Assembly (NCBI GenBank): GCA_947044365.1
Contig: OX345643.1
Coordinates: 5,954,501 to 6,018,500 of the forward strand
Length of the DNA: 64,000 nucleotides
Source: Petrosia ficiformis
Lineage: Eukaryota; Porifera; Demospongiae; Haplosclerida; Petrosiidae
Direction: 5' to 3'
The notes under the pieces were generated by a model, which saw only the letters and a program-made list of their open reading frames with translations, was not told the DNA's origin and did not search any database. The position numbers and the translations under genes are program-made. Below, one piece after another: positions 22,101 through 32,641 of the stretch; positions within the stretch are counted from its first letter, which is position 1; each line of letters opens with the position of its first letter.

Positions 22101-24966
22101 TTGTCAACAAACTGGCCACAAACCTGGAGCTTGCCCACGCATTTTGTGCACACAGACTCAGCAATCACCCATCATCTCAACTACATATGCAACATACAGT
22201 GCTCATTTTCCAAACATTTTAGCTCTTTGTCAGGACAAAATTGCTTTTGACTGGACAAATTGTCTGATGAACAATATAAAAATAAAGAACAGTAACCTCA
22301 CAGCAAGGTTAATTATTAGCCAAGAGCAGTCATGGCCTATGGTTACTTCTATATAGTGCCGGTGTTTTGGACAAAATCCACAATTTGCTCGTCAAATATT
22401 GTTTTGTCCAGATGTTTCTGCTGGACACCTTCAAAACTATTTTGAGCACTGAACATTATATTTAAAAATGAACTGTTGATACTAATAACTTACACAGTTG
22501 GGATATACCCTCCAGGGAATGCATTTGTAGTATAACTGATGCAAAGGGGTGTTTTACCAACATCCCTGAGAGAAGAGAATAAGATAATGTAAACACAAGT
22601 TCATACCATATACAGTACATGTGTATTTAAGGTACATACACACAGCCCAGGGTATTGCAATTATAAATAATACAACTTACATAATAATTATGTTAATAAA
22701 CATTTCATGTCTGTGTTAATTCTCAACTGCCCAGTATAAATTGAGAACATCCAATTAACACAGAATTAGGGGCTTAATTGTGAGTTGAAGTGTGAAATTT
22801 CATTTGTATCTCATGCATTGTGATTTGCTCTCAAGAACTGTATAGCTCAGTTATAATTACACAGTCAATATTAACATTGGAGTAGGACAAAGGGTGCAAT
22901 TGCACAGGACCCCACATTGTGTGTCTACCGGTTTCATCTGATCCAGTTTCGTCTACTTCCGCTTGTCTATTCCAATTTCATCTACTCTTAATTATTCAAT
23001 AACTACTGCTGTTCACTGTATAACAATTAATTGAGTGGGTGGTACTGATGAAAGTGAACAATTCAAACTAGTTTATTTTACAATGAAAACGAACTTACTT
23101 AAGAACATGAATTAATTGACCACACTGTCATGAATAATTAATAGTTTCACACACTTTGCTGTTTACACAGGGCCCCATGCCATGACTAAGGATAACCCTG
23201 ACAACAACTGTGTTCTTACTAGACTGACTGTAATAGCAATTGTGACTCAGAAGAATGATTAAGCTACTTTTGATGAATTGATGACAAGAGATTGGCTAAA
23301 AAAGCAAGTCATCTTGTATACTTCATTATTGTGCATGCAAAAATATTTAACTGTATTGTGAGAAATAATGGCAAAATAAACTTTATTGAGCTTGAAAACT
23401 ACTATGTTTAACACGCCTCATAGTAGACAGTGATCAGGCTTTCATACCCTTCCTAGAGGGGTGTGGGGGCATGCCCCCACACCCCCCCCATGGATTTTTG
23501 TGGGTTTCTGGCAGCTAGCAGACTTTCTGGGGGGGGGGGGGGGGGGAATTTTAGAGCACCCCACCCCCCTTTGTATGAAACCCTGGTGATGCATAAATTT
23601 TGGCAGAAGTTATGGATTTAGTACTCAACAAAGAAGCATAATAAAATGAACCATGGATCAAGCTTTAGCAATAATACATTCCTGCACTGGCACCAATTTT
23701 ACATAGCTGGCAATGTGACCCCCCTTCCTTGATCCAGGGTTTTTTGTCAATGTTTTGGGATTCAATCATTTTAAATTGAACAGTAACCAAATCAATGCCT
23801 GTACATGTTCATCAGTTATATGCAAGGGCATATCCAGCAGTAGGCTAGGTTAGGCTTAGCCTACCCTGAGATTTTGAACTTATTTCTTAATTACTTTTCA
23901 GTATATAATAACATTAAAATAATTTATGATAAATAATAACGATAATTATGTTGGAAATATAATTGTTTTCCTAACAACTTTTGATTCTTTTCAGTAAAAT
24001 ACAGCTGAGATCACTTCTAATGCCACCATATTAAACAATTCCTAGTATTATTAATTGACCACACCCCTCATGAAATTTAATTAGCTAAAACTTCGGCACG
24101 TTGTCACACCATTTTCTTTAAGCCTGCCCTATTTTTTCTTCCTGGGTATGCCCTTGGTTATTACATTTTTTCTGGGTTCACTTTTTTATAAGTAATTAAT
24201 TCTAATCAAGTACCAGTACTTGATGCAGGAGTATAAGATTTGCCACATTATCCTGCGACTGTAATCAAAGGGTTGGGCCTGTATAGCAATTTGTGCAATG
24301 AAGCCAAATACAATATTCTATCCAGTGTGAAATAGTTTTTCAAAGTGTCCAGCAGAAACAAGCAAATTGCGAATTTTTCCAGAAAACCAGCACTGTACCC
24401 ATTTATGACTTATGAGATATAGAAGTAACCCACTAGGCCATGACTAATAATTAACTATGAGGTTACTCTTCTTATTTTTTGTATTATTCAGCATCATATA
24501 GGTAGGCTAAGGTAGTAGTATATTATAATAATTATATAGGATATATCTTATGCATATTGTGTAGTCGGCATGGTTGTCTCACGAAGCCAGAGTAAAAGCC
24601 TATACTTCAACTCACAATACAATAATGTACGTATGATGAACACAAGTAACAAAAACAAGAGAAGTGACATACCCTCCACTCACTTGCCACGAGTGTGGCT
24701 ATGTGATACTATTGGCTAGTCTGGAGACCAGCCCCAATCGCATTGGGCGGTGGTCTCCATTGGCATGGTTGTTGGAATACATTTTTCAACATTTTCACAA
24801 TTTTAAAAAATCCCATTACCCTAGTTACATTGGGACAAACACAGAACATCCACTCCACTCACAACAGATCATTATTGAACACTTACCCGTCTCCAACAAG
24901 GACAAATTTAATTCCATGTTTGAAGCGTCTGTTTCCACAAAATGGACCCTCTTCTTCAAAGGACAT
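15580..24966 (-). CDS. Rac-like GTPase, copy B (upstream start, K/E-rich tail, no CaaX)
   Basis: Exons on the minus strand: 24887-24966, 22494-22565, 21195-21265, 19738-19784, 18031-18093, 17837-17971, 17545-17713, 16744-16779, 15580-15653; phases are consistent and give 248 residues. Exon 1 has a 10-bp deletion relative to D, so the ATG used by the other copies (at 24920) is out of frame. An ATG at 24964-24966 is in frame and would add an N-terminus beginning [10 protein letters not shown]-loop GDGDVGKT, DTAGQEDF, TKLD and ECSA are intact and Q61 is kept. Effector loop residues 36-39 read VLEN instead of Rac VFDN. The tail has no CaaX: exon 7 runs on through [18 protein letters not shown] and exons 8-9 add Lys/Glu-rich segments ending GISATL. 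Nucleotide binding is plausible; membrane targeting by prenylation is not. Confidence 0.83.
15855..16191. mobile_element. MITE family 4 (GGGCCATCCCTATGATTGC), copy B
   Basis: The left end begins with the small hairpin ATGGCCCGCAGGGCCAT, then CCCTATGATTGCTTT; the right end, reversed, gives ATCCCTATGATTGCTTTG. Members also at 32916, 51377 and, unrelated in position, 60955. Absent from copy A. Confidence 0.7.
17046..17291. mobile_element. MITE family 3, copy B
   Basis: Inverted ends as for 305-606. Located downstream of Rac-B exon 7, in the intron before exon 8. Confidence 0.68.
18760..19029. mobile_element. MITE family 2, copy B
   Basis: As at 2325-2598. About 75 bp of left flank present in the other copies is missing here, so the deletion ends at the element boundary. 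Confidence 0.62.
19121..19681. mobile_element. MITE family 1, copy B
   Basis: Same element and intron as 2684-3247. The inverted ends TATCAAGAGTATATAATAG and AATAGAAAGAGAGGGAGAG-type arms are clear. Confidence 0.75.
21458..21770. repeat. Palindromic MITE family 5, copy B
   Basis: Counterpart of 5018-5332. Confidence 0.62.
22286..22440. repeat. Inverted repeat arm left of Rac-B exon 2
   Basis: Partner is 24326-24475; the right arm has lost the CATCTGGACAACACAATATT segment. Confidence 0.7.
23477..23546. repeat. C-run and poly-G pair, copy B
   Basis: Short C runs near 23474-23490 and 18 G at 23529-23546, in the same place in Rac-B intron 1 as 6619-6724. Confidence 0.65.
23823..24156. mobile_element. 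hAT-like MITE (CAAGGGCATA ends), copy B
   Basis: Left end CAAGGGCATATCCAG and right end, reversed, CAAGGGCATACCCAG. Flanking 8-mers are GTTATATG on the left and GTTATTAC on the right; in copy D the right one is GTTATATA, so a degenerate 8-bp target duplication is likely. A run of AGGCTAGGTTAGGCTTAGCC follows the left end. Confidence 0.72.
24326..24475. repeat. Inverted repeat arm right of Rac-B exon 2
   Basis: Partner of 22286-22440, with an internal deletion after CAGCAGAAACA. Confidence 0.7.
24722..24758. repeat. Strong short hairpin, Rac-B intron 1
   Basis: Counterpart of 7391-7431, with GGGCGGTGGTCTCC as right arm. Confidence 0.72.
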
Positions 24967-25229
24967 CGTAACAACAATTTGTTACCATTCCACTAAGTTT
25001 CCCAGCAAGCTCCAACCACGGGAGCTACCTTGCACAAGTTTACAACAGGATGCTCAGAAAATACCACCTACTTAATTAATAAACAGCACTTGAAAATATG
25101 ATCAAAGTATAATTGTTGAGTTCAAACAAATTCTTGTTTTCCAGCTAAAGAAATTAAGAAATGTGACATTCCTGGTAATAAAAAATACATTTCAGAAAAT
25201 AAAATAATATAATTATATTATAATAATTT

Positions 25230-26920
25230 CTATTTTCCCTTTTTCTTAGATTTAATTGGTTTACGTAAATCTTCTCGAGACAAGAGATCAGCCTAAAAAG
25301 ATTAATAAATTTTAAGATTATTGTAGTGTATGAGAACTCTTATGGTAACCTTTCTTGTTGGTTCTGGAATCCTCTTGTGAGAGCAAGCCACAACTAACTG
25401 TGTAGTAACATCCAGAGATATCTTGTGACCCACAGATATGAACACAGGATTGGGAGCATCATCAGAAGTACGTAATGCCTAGTCAACAAGAAATATTAGT
25501 ATCCTAAAGATTATGAATGGTATAATACTTGTTTGCATTCCCAACTTGGTTTATTATTTATAGTGATGGAATGTCTTGTGAGACTGTAACCCTCTCAACA
25601 TGATTCCATATCAATGAGCTACTACATAAAAAATTATATCATTATAATAATCTTACTCTTCCCCAGATTTTTCCTGATTCTCCTCTCAGATCAATATGGT
25701 CTCCTTTCTTTAGCAGTGTCTTACTAACCTTAAAAGAGTGGAAATAAGTATATATACATCAGTGTGTAAATCTGTCACAATAAACATCAACTAAAAAAAC
25801 TTACAGATGATTGTACTACACACCTTCTCACGATATTCAGCATCTTTTACTAATCCATCTACATGATATAACTTCTTAGCTACCCCAACACATGGAATAC
25901 CACATTCAACACCAAGATGACTAGCTAGTCCAAATCCTAAATTGTGAATGAACCTATTCAATAATCTATTCTGTCAGAATCATCATCATCATCATCATTA
26001 TTATTATTATTATATCACTGCAAAAACGGTTTGATTCACTTGGTTAGCTCAGTTGTATGCATAATATCTCATAACAACATTGATTGCTAATGTCAAAGAA
26101 GATGACTAAATAAACTGATAGTGGAGGATGACTCCAAAAATAGTAATCTCAGTTTACATATTCTCACTAATTAATTTACACAATTATTAACAGATAACAG
26201 AAACACACTATCTTATACAAAATTTCCCATCAGTCAGGAATTTTGTAACATGCAACCAGTTATAATAGAAGCTAAGCTATGTAGGAGTCCACAGAATGAT
26301 GAACACTCTCCTTCCAGGAAACAGCATGCCCAGAGCAGAACCAGAACCACTGACCTTTCAATCAAGAGGCCCAAGCTATAACCACTACGCCACACGGCCT
26401 CCCTAAAAAAAATGAGTGCCTATCAATCTGGGACTTTTTGGTGGGAATGACTAACATGTGTTTGATTTGTGTGGGAAACCAAAGTTCTATTATACCTCCT
26501 GACTATAATAGGTTTTTATACTATACTGAACACGATCAATTATTGATACCCATTTTGATCTCATCCATCCATTCACTCATCTACCCATGCATTCACTTTT
26601 ATTTATTCATGATCACCTCACAATTTACACACAAAATACACAAAATAATAATAGGAACAATAATATAAATTGATGCATAATAATACTGTTGATCATAAAC
26701 AAGTAATATGCAATATGTTCACTTCAATACAATACCCGAGAATGAGTATTGAGTACGGTATCGAGCTGACAGTATTGAGTATACTTGATACTGTGCATAC
26801 TGTACACAATGCACATGTTTACATTCACTTCAAATTATAATTTTAAAATGGGGATGTGTGTAAATGTATCTTTAACTAACCTCTAGGATGTAATATACCA
26901 TTCCCATCAACTAATATTAC
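25230..26920 (-). pseudogene. Endonuclease V partial gene, copy B (five exons)
   Basis: Exons on the minus strand: 26881-26920, 25824-25936, 25657-25728, 25350-25478, 25230-25292. The first encodes VILVDGNGILHPR, equivalent to the conserved VLLVDGNG motif of human ENDOV, and splices in phase into GFGLASHLGVE. The rest covers CVGVAKKLYHVDG, ESGKIWGR, SVGHKISLD, RIPEPTRK and the basic C-terminus. This is the most complete of the four copies, but I find no exon for the N-terminal part (catalytic Asp and PYV motif) between 26921 and the Roc gene at 29116. It is therefore a partial gene unless divergent exons escaped me. The parental full-length gene may lie outside the window. Confidence 0.75.
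26289..26404 (-). repeat. tRNA-derived SINE, copy B
   Basis: Same element as 9584-9694: A box GGCGTAGTGGTTATAGC, B box region GTGGTTCTGGTTCTGC. Confidence 0.7.
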
Positions 26921-27485
26921 CTGTGAAAATAAATAATAGAACTACTAAATAATGTTCCCTAGATACTGTTCCTTAAACTTGATATTAGGGCTGGGTGATC
27001 TTCTATATTGTAACAATCATCATAAAGTAATAATTGTGGTTATCATGATAGTTGTAAGTAATACTAAAACTAAGACATTATCCAAAGCTATGAGTCTTAT
27101 ATGAGTATATCTAACCATGTACTCAACCTTCATTATATGATAGTAGATAGATTCATTTTTTCTGAATTTTTTAAATGCATTGTGGCTCCCCTTCCAGACA
27201 TGGACTTGGCTATTAAATATTCCTTCTGATGTTTTATGTGCTACCAAAAACCACATGTGAAGCATATGGCATCCACATGATAATCATGTGTATAATAATG
27301 AGATTACTATGAACAGTATTACAGTAACTGTTAAGATGATTACAATAATTATACAGATTAATTGCGTAGGCCTACTAGATATTCGTATCAATTTATATAT
27401 GCAAGTGATTATGAAATCTGAATGTACATACGTATATACATATGTGCAATCAGAATAAATTGAATGCATACATAATTGTGTACGC

Positions 27486-27525
27486 ACACATACACACACA
27501 CACACACACATATATATATTTATAC
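27486..27525. repeat. CA/TA microsatellite (copy B only)
   Basis: ACACATACACACACACACAC followed by TATATATATTTATACATACA, in the interval unique to B. Confidence 0.8.
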
Positions 27526-27704
27526 ATACATACATTGTTGCACATTCAATGCTTGTCAATAATATTCATTGAAGTATGTATGTTGTATATCATATGTAAA
27601 TGCATGCATACTATACAAGCAAGTGTGTATAAACTGATATGCTTCTACAGTATTATTATTAAACACTACTTACTATATTCATTTTCTACTTTTTCCTCAG
27701 AATC

Positions 27705-27745
27705 ACATAGGTCTTCTTATTGGCCATCTTGAATTTTCCATAAAC
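27705..27745 (+). promoter_or_regulatory. Possible promoter of the orphan plus-strand exon
   Basis: TTATTGGCCATCTTGAATTT combines an inverted CCAAT box (ATTGG) with a YY1-type GCCATCTT. It lies about 120 bp upstream of the 27861 exon. Suggestive only. Confidence 0.3.
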
Positions 27746-27860
27746 CTAATTATGTAGTCATAGCAACCATCTTCCTAATACACACACCCTGAGGCTTGCA
27801 ACAAAAGTAGGTCAGTAACAGGCTAAAATGTTCTTCAAATGTATTACTTATATTCTTTGC

Positions 27861-27955
27861 AGATGCTTTTAAAATGTCTGAGGAAGGTGGTGGAGAAGCT
27901 GGAACAGGGGGAGCTCCAACAGGAGGAGAAACTGTAACTGGAGGATATGATTATC
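27861..27955 (+). CDS. Orphan coding first exon on the plus strand (copy B only)
   Basis: After an acceptor-like TTCTTTGCAG, an ATG at 27873 opens a Gly/Glu-rich reading MSEEGGGEAGTGG and onward to GGYDY, ending at a donor GTAAG (27956). The codon use and acidic-glycine N-terminus look like a real gene start, but no continuation is visible on the plus strand before the oppositely oriented Roc gene. I do not recognise the family. The interval has no counterpart in A or C. It may be the first exon of a neighbouring gene trapped when the segment was duplicated. Confidence 0.5.
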
Positions 27956-29115
27956 GTAAGATACATAACTTCCCTCTCATAAAGGTTCATAACTTCATAT
28001 TGTCATGCATTTTGTAATTTAGTGTTATTTTACCTTAAAACACTTTTAGTAATCATTTTGACTTTTAGTTAACTTTTCCATAGCTCATGGAATGTGTAAC
28101 TACTCACAAGTCCAATCATGAATGTGAAAACTGGTGCTATCCCAGGATATATTATATATATTTGAGAATAAATGAGAAAAATTAGAATGATGAATGGATG
28201 AAGTGACCATATATACTAGTTTGTTATAACAAAAAAAAATTTTAGTAAGGGATTTTGACTGTTGATTAACAAACAGGTGTACTGTAATAACTATAAACTA
28301 ACTAAAATGTAAAATTGGCCTACAATGAGCACTTCTAGTTAGTTAACTAAAACTAAAACCCTTTTAGTAAGCCCAATATTATTTTAGTTAATTAAACTAC
28401 AACTAAACTAAACATTTCAGAATCCAAGCATATATAACTAATTAACTAAAACTAAAAGTGGTCATTTTTTTGTCCAATTAAAACAACACTAATATATACA
28501 AATGAATGTAACTAGTTCTATATATAATATACTGTAGTTACAACAATGCTAGTTGACATCTACCAGTCATTTTCGTATAAATTCCATGCTCAGTGGAGGT
28601 GTTGAACCTGCAGAACACTTGGTGCCAGCAACTGACCTGTAATGAAGCTAGTGCAGATTTAATCATATCCTTTATATATACTTTGTGTGTACATATTTCA
28701 TGATACCTGGACTGGGATTATAACTTTAGCTACATGGTGAGTTGTTTGTTTCGAGTCAAACTCTCTGGGGTATGGTAGCATTCACAGTCTTCTGCATGCC
28801 AATCCCACTGAAACATCAAACATCAGTAAGTTAGTTCTTCAATTTTGAGACCATTGCTGACAGGTACTTACGCATGGTCCAGAATTCTTAGTATATGATG
28901 ATCTCAGAAAATTTTAATAACAGTAAAAATCTTTCTTTTGATAATCAATAATCAATAAAAATATGAAATTAAACATTAAAAAGATACATTAGTTCAATTC
29001 CAATAGATGAAGATAGGAGTGTATTCAGGCAGTATGGTTGCTGTATATCAACAGGTCATGTGGACAATGGATCTGTATAATAATATCAATATATTTCTCG
29101 TTACCACACCTTCTA

Positions 29116-31729
29116 TCATGTGCTTAGCAACAAAGTATCTATGTGGTTATTTATGATCATCTCACCTAATTCCATTAACATATTTTGAGCAATTCTTGTT
29201 AGAGTTGGGTTTGTCTGTTTCTTCAATACCTCACAGTATGATGTTAATGTTTCTGATTTATTGATTGCTAGGAGTGATCTTTCAATCTCGTTTAGCAGTT
29301 TACTGGCTTTTTGATAACGAGAAAGATTTGTTGTGAGGACATCATCTTTGACGAGATACGATATTAAATCAGCTGATGAGAGATCGTTGGCTAATCTCTC
29401 TGTGTCTGATATCACACCCAACATTTCAGGCAAGTGTCTCTTAAATATACCATATGGAGAATTGTCTGCATAAAATATAATAATATCATTATGATGAGGA
29501 TTAGGTATATGTACCTGGTTTGGGGCCTTCGTCCGATTTAGCATCACTTGAGGATAATAAAGCATCCTAAATAATCAAATTAAATTTTTAAATTATATTG
29601 TAAATGTAAATACGATCTTACCTCAAACCAAACTTTAAATTCTGGGGATATTGGAAATGGATCATTAAATCCTTCACATCGTGGATTATTTTTACACAAT
29701 AAACCTCCAGTGAAAACATCATCTATACTATATACACACTCACAAGGATGGAGATTGGCAGGATTAGAAGGCAAAAAACAGCTGGGACAATAAAACCCGA
29801 TCAGGCAATCTAGATGAGAAACGTGTGGTTGAACTCTCAATACAGCATTTACGCATTCTACAATATCTTTTCGAACTGATGAGCAGAACTGAGCAATATC
29901 ACAAGAGCTTTTCAGTCGTACTTCTATAAAACCAATGCAAGAACGAATCTCAACATTGAATAAGCCACCAATAAACGTTGCTCGATTGCGATGACGATTT
30001 TCGTAATCCAATCTCCACCTTTTGGATAACTCAACCATGACTCCAGAGAAAACGCCAATTGGTATAAATGCTCCTTTAAAGAGTACTAGAAGTGGAGGAG
30101 GAGAAATATCGGCTACATTTTGGCTTGTATGTGATGAAAGAACTGTATTATCTGGTTTTAGTAGACAAGGCATGAAGACAGAAGGCTTGGCATCATCACC
30201 AAGACGAGTGATGAGCTTAAAATGTGTAAGTAGATCGATAAGGTGTTGATTATTAAGTGGGCATTTGGGAGTAAGAGGTGTGGCTGTTTGAAGTATACGA
30301 GGAGGAATTTCACCTGTCTTCCTAATTTCATCTGCAGCAGTGTGTTTGTCACCAGAACCGGCAAATGATATTGTGACAAGTCGAGATATACCACTAAACA
30401 GCACATCGGGATTGCATATAACATACTCTTTAAGGCTCTCAACCTCCTCATAGTAGAGGATGGTTCCAAGCTTATCATGGAAGTAATTCAATACTGTAAT
30501 TACATCATCACTTCGAATACCACAACTAACAGCAAGATCTGTACACTCAGCTAATGTGCACACACCAGGAGATTGTTCATAACGATAGCGGAGAATCAAA
30601 TGGAATGCTGCCCATGTCAAAGGAAGAGGCACAGGTGGGAAACGATCCTTCATAACCTTCAATAAGAAGGTTTGAATGTCTTCCATCTCCTCTTCGGATG
30701 CAGTGGCATTATCTAGGGGTAGGAAGATGGGGTCATAATCAACTCCTTTGGAAGTTGGAAATGTGATGAAACCATCTTTGTAAAATGATGTATTACCAAT
30801 GTGTGTCAGGAGCAGTTCACTGACTTCCTGTATCTGGTTTGAACGCTCCATTTTATCTGTACTCAACAGATCAATATGGCTTCCCAAAAGTACAGACACA
30901 GAATTCTGGATATTATTCTCCTGACTCAAACAGTAGTGGCTGGAGAGTAGTTGATGGACAATCTCGATGGAATTGGAGCTAGTTTTATATGTCAAAGATG
31001 TTTCTCCATCTGTATGACGAAAAGACACATCTACCGGTAGGGTAAGATTATGAGATGCATTGAAAAATATCAAATGAAGTGTAGGACCACGTAAGAGAGG
31101 AGGAAGTAGCTCGTGGAATTCTGGCTGTCCACCAGTATCCATAAAGTAGACAGTAGTCATTTCCTCTAAATCCTCCAGTTCTTGCATTTCAATGCTGCTC
31201 AACACTTCACTCATAAATTTACGTGTTGGTGTAAGTTTTTCTGATTTCGAACGAAAACCTTTGGGAGCAGACTTTAAGATTCGGTTGAGAAAAGATGTGG
31301 TAGGCGTTGATTGAGTAGGAGGCGGAGAAAGGATTACTGTTGGCTTCCTGGAAGAATCTGGGGTGACAGATGATTGTAAGGGTGAAGATGTTTCACTAAA
31401 CTGGGCTGGACGATTTACAGACTGTAACAAAAGATGGCCTTGGTCCATGATGTTACCAGTTGCTTCCCAGCGACCTTTACTGATGGCTATGGTATTAATT
31501 GTGGTGTTTTCTTCTCTGATATTAACAGTAACAGGACGTTGAAATCCAGTGCTAGGTAGAGTTGACTTCGAACCTTGTGACCATGCTGCTTTGATGTTCT
31601 TCTTCTGTATTCTGTATAGGAATGACGTTTTCCCCACCCCAGGCAGCCCAGTTAAAAGTGTTTTAACTGGGGAAAAATTTACAACTCCACTACTTTCACA
31701 TTCTCGCATGAATGTTTGCAAAGTACGAT
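29116..31729 (-). CDS. Roc/Ras-like GTPase with CARD-like tail, copy B
   Basis: Exons on the minus strand: 29622-31729, 29515-29566, 29116-29465, in phase. Same order as copy A: GLPGVGKTS, DTGGQPEF, GSHID, COR-like middle, Cys-rich region, short acidic linker exon and CARD-like exon. It lacks seven residues of the Ser/Pro linker found in A and C (the QSKPTKS part) and has many scattered substitutions, so it is the divergent paralogue. The extreme C-terminus differs: after LMELGEMII it reads NNHIDTLLLST, where A and C read RCGNEKY. The start is unresolved as for A, because the exon begins at a TTTAG acceptor. Confidence 0.75.
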
Positions 31730-32641
31730 CTAAATGAATAAAAAGCAAACTATGAAATTACAACAACTCATTAAAAACAAACACAACTATTTGTATGCCA
31801 TAGCAACAATGATTGTACAGAACCCTCCCTACAAATATTACTGCTTGAAGTTACTATTAAAACATTGGGCAGAGTGATTGCTATATATATCAAAAAAATA
31901 TACACATACTTATTTTTGCACCGTAATTGAAGTAGCAAAATAATTAAAGGTGGAGCCTATTTAGTTACGATATACATGTAGATGGTCTTTTACTATGTGC
32001 TCTGCATAAATTGTAAGTCCCACTACTTTGATGTTAGCCTTCCTGTACTAGGTACATGTATGACCACCTAACAACGAGCTAGTGTTCACTTAGTATTATG
32101 AAGGTTGAACAACAGTAATTATAACACTTTCAAACAGTTAAGAATTGCAGCTTTCTAACATACTCTAGTTCATTTCAAGTCTATTGTACTTCGATTAGAG
32201 TACTAGCTTTTGTGCCATGGTTTTTTCATAGCACACTTACATGTACACACACACAAACTGATTATCATAACCCTTCATCTATATGATGAGGGTTGATCAA
32301 ATTTAAAGCATAGATTATGTGACCTAAAATAATTATTTGGGAATCAATTGATGGAGTATTGAACTCAGAAGATTTAAAGCTGCCTACAGAATTAGATGAT
32401 GATGAATGAAGTTATATTGCTTTATTTAGCAGTCTTTAATATAAAATATTATGTTAAACTGACTGCACTTTTGACTGATAATTACAAGCGCCAAATCTAA
32501 CAGTGTCTGCTCTACCACCTCCTGTTAAATGTGACTGAAAATCAACTGCTTATTGTAGTCTATTGTAAAAGCTTATACTGTCTAAACTGAAGAGTTGCAA
32601 GTACCTATATTACAGTGTCTGTATATTATAGTGTCTGTATA

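Larger units (their letters stand above)
26921..29115. other. Interval between endonuclease V-B and Roc/CARD-B
   Basis: Contains the orphan plus-strand exon (27861-27955), a CA/TA microsatellite and, at 27020-27265 on the minus strand, a reading with W..SHNAFKKF.KNES.YYH that weakly recalls the zinc-finger start of ZMYM/hAT transposases. From about 28080 it rejoins sequence shared with A and C. No endonuclease V N-terminal exon found. Confidence 0.5.
15230..32255. repeat. Tandem segmental duplication, copy B (about 17.0 kb)
   Basis: Complete cycle with Rac-B, the longest endonuclease V remnant (five exons) and Roc/CARD-B, all on the minus strand. The interval 26650-28100 has no counterpart in A or C and holds an endonuclease V exon plus an orphan plus-strand first exon. 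Its Roc gene differs from A and C at many residues, so B is the more distant copy at the right end, while its Rac 3' half is almost identical to C. Confidence 0.9.

Noticed and set aside
27284..27732. Frames with repeated Cys-Val or Thr-His stretches
   Set aside because: Translation of a CA/TA microsatellite.
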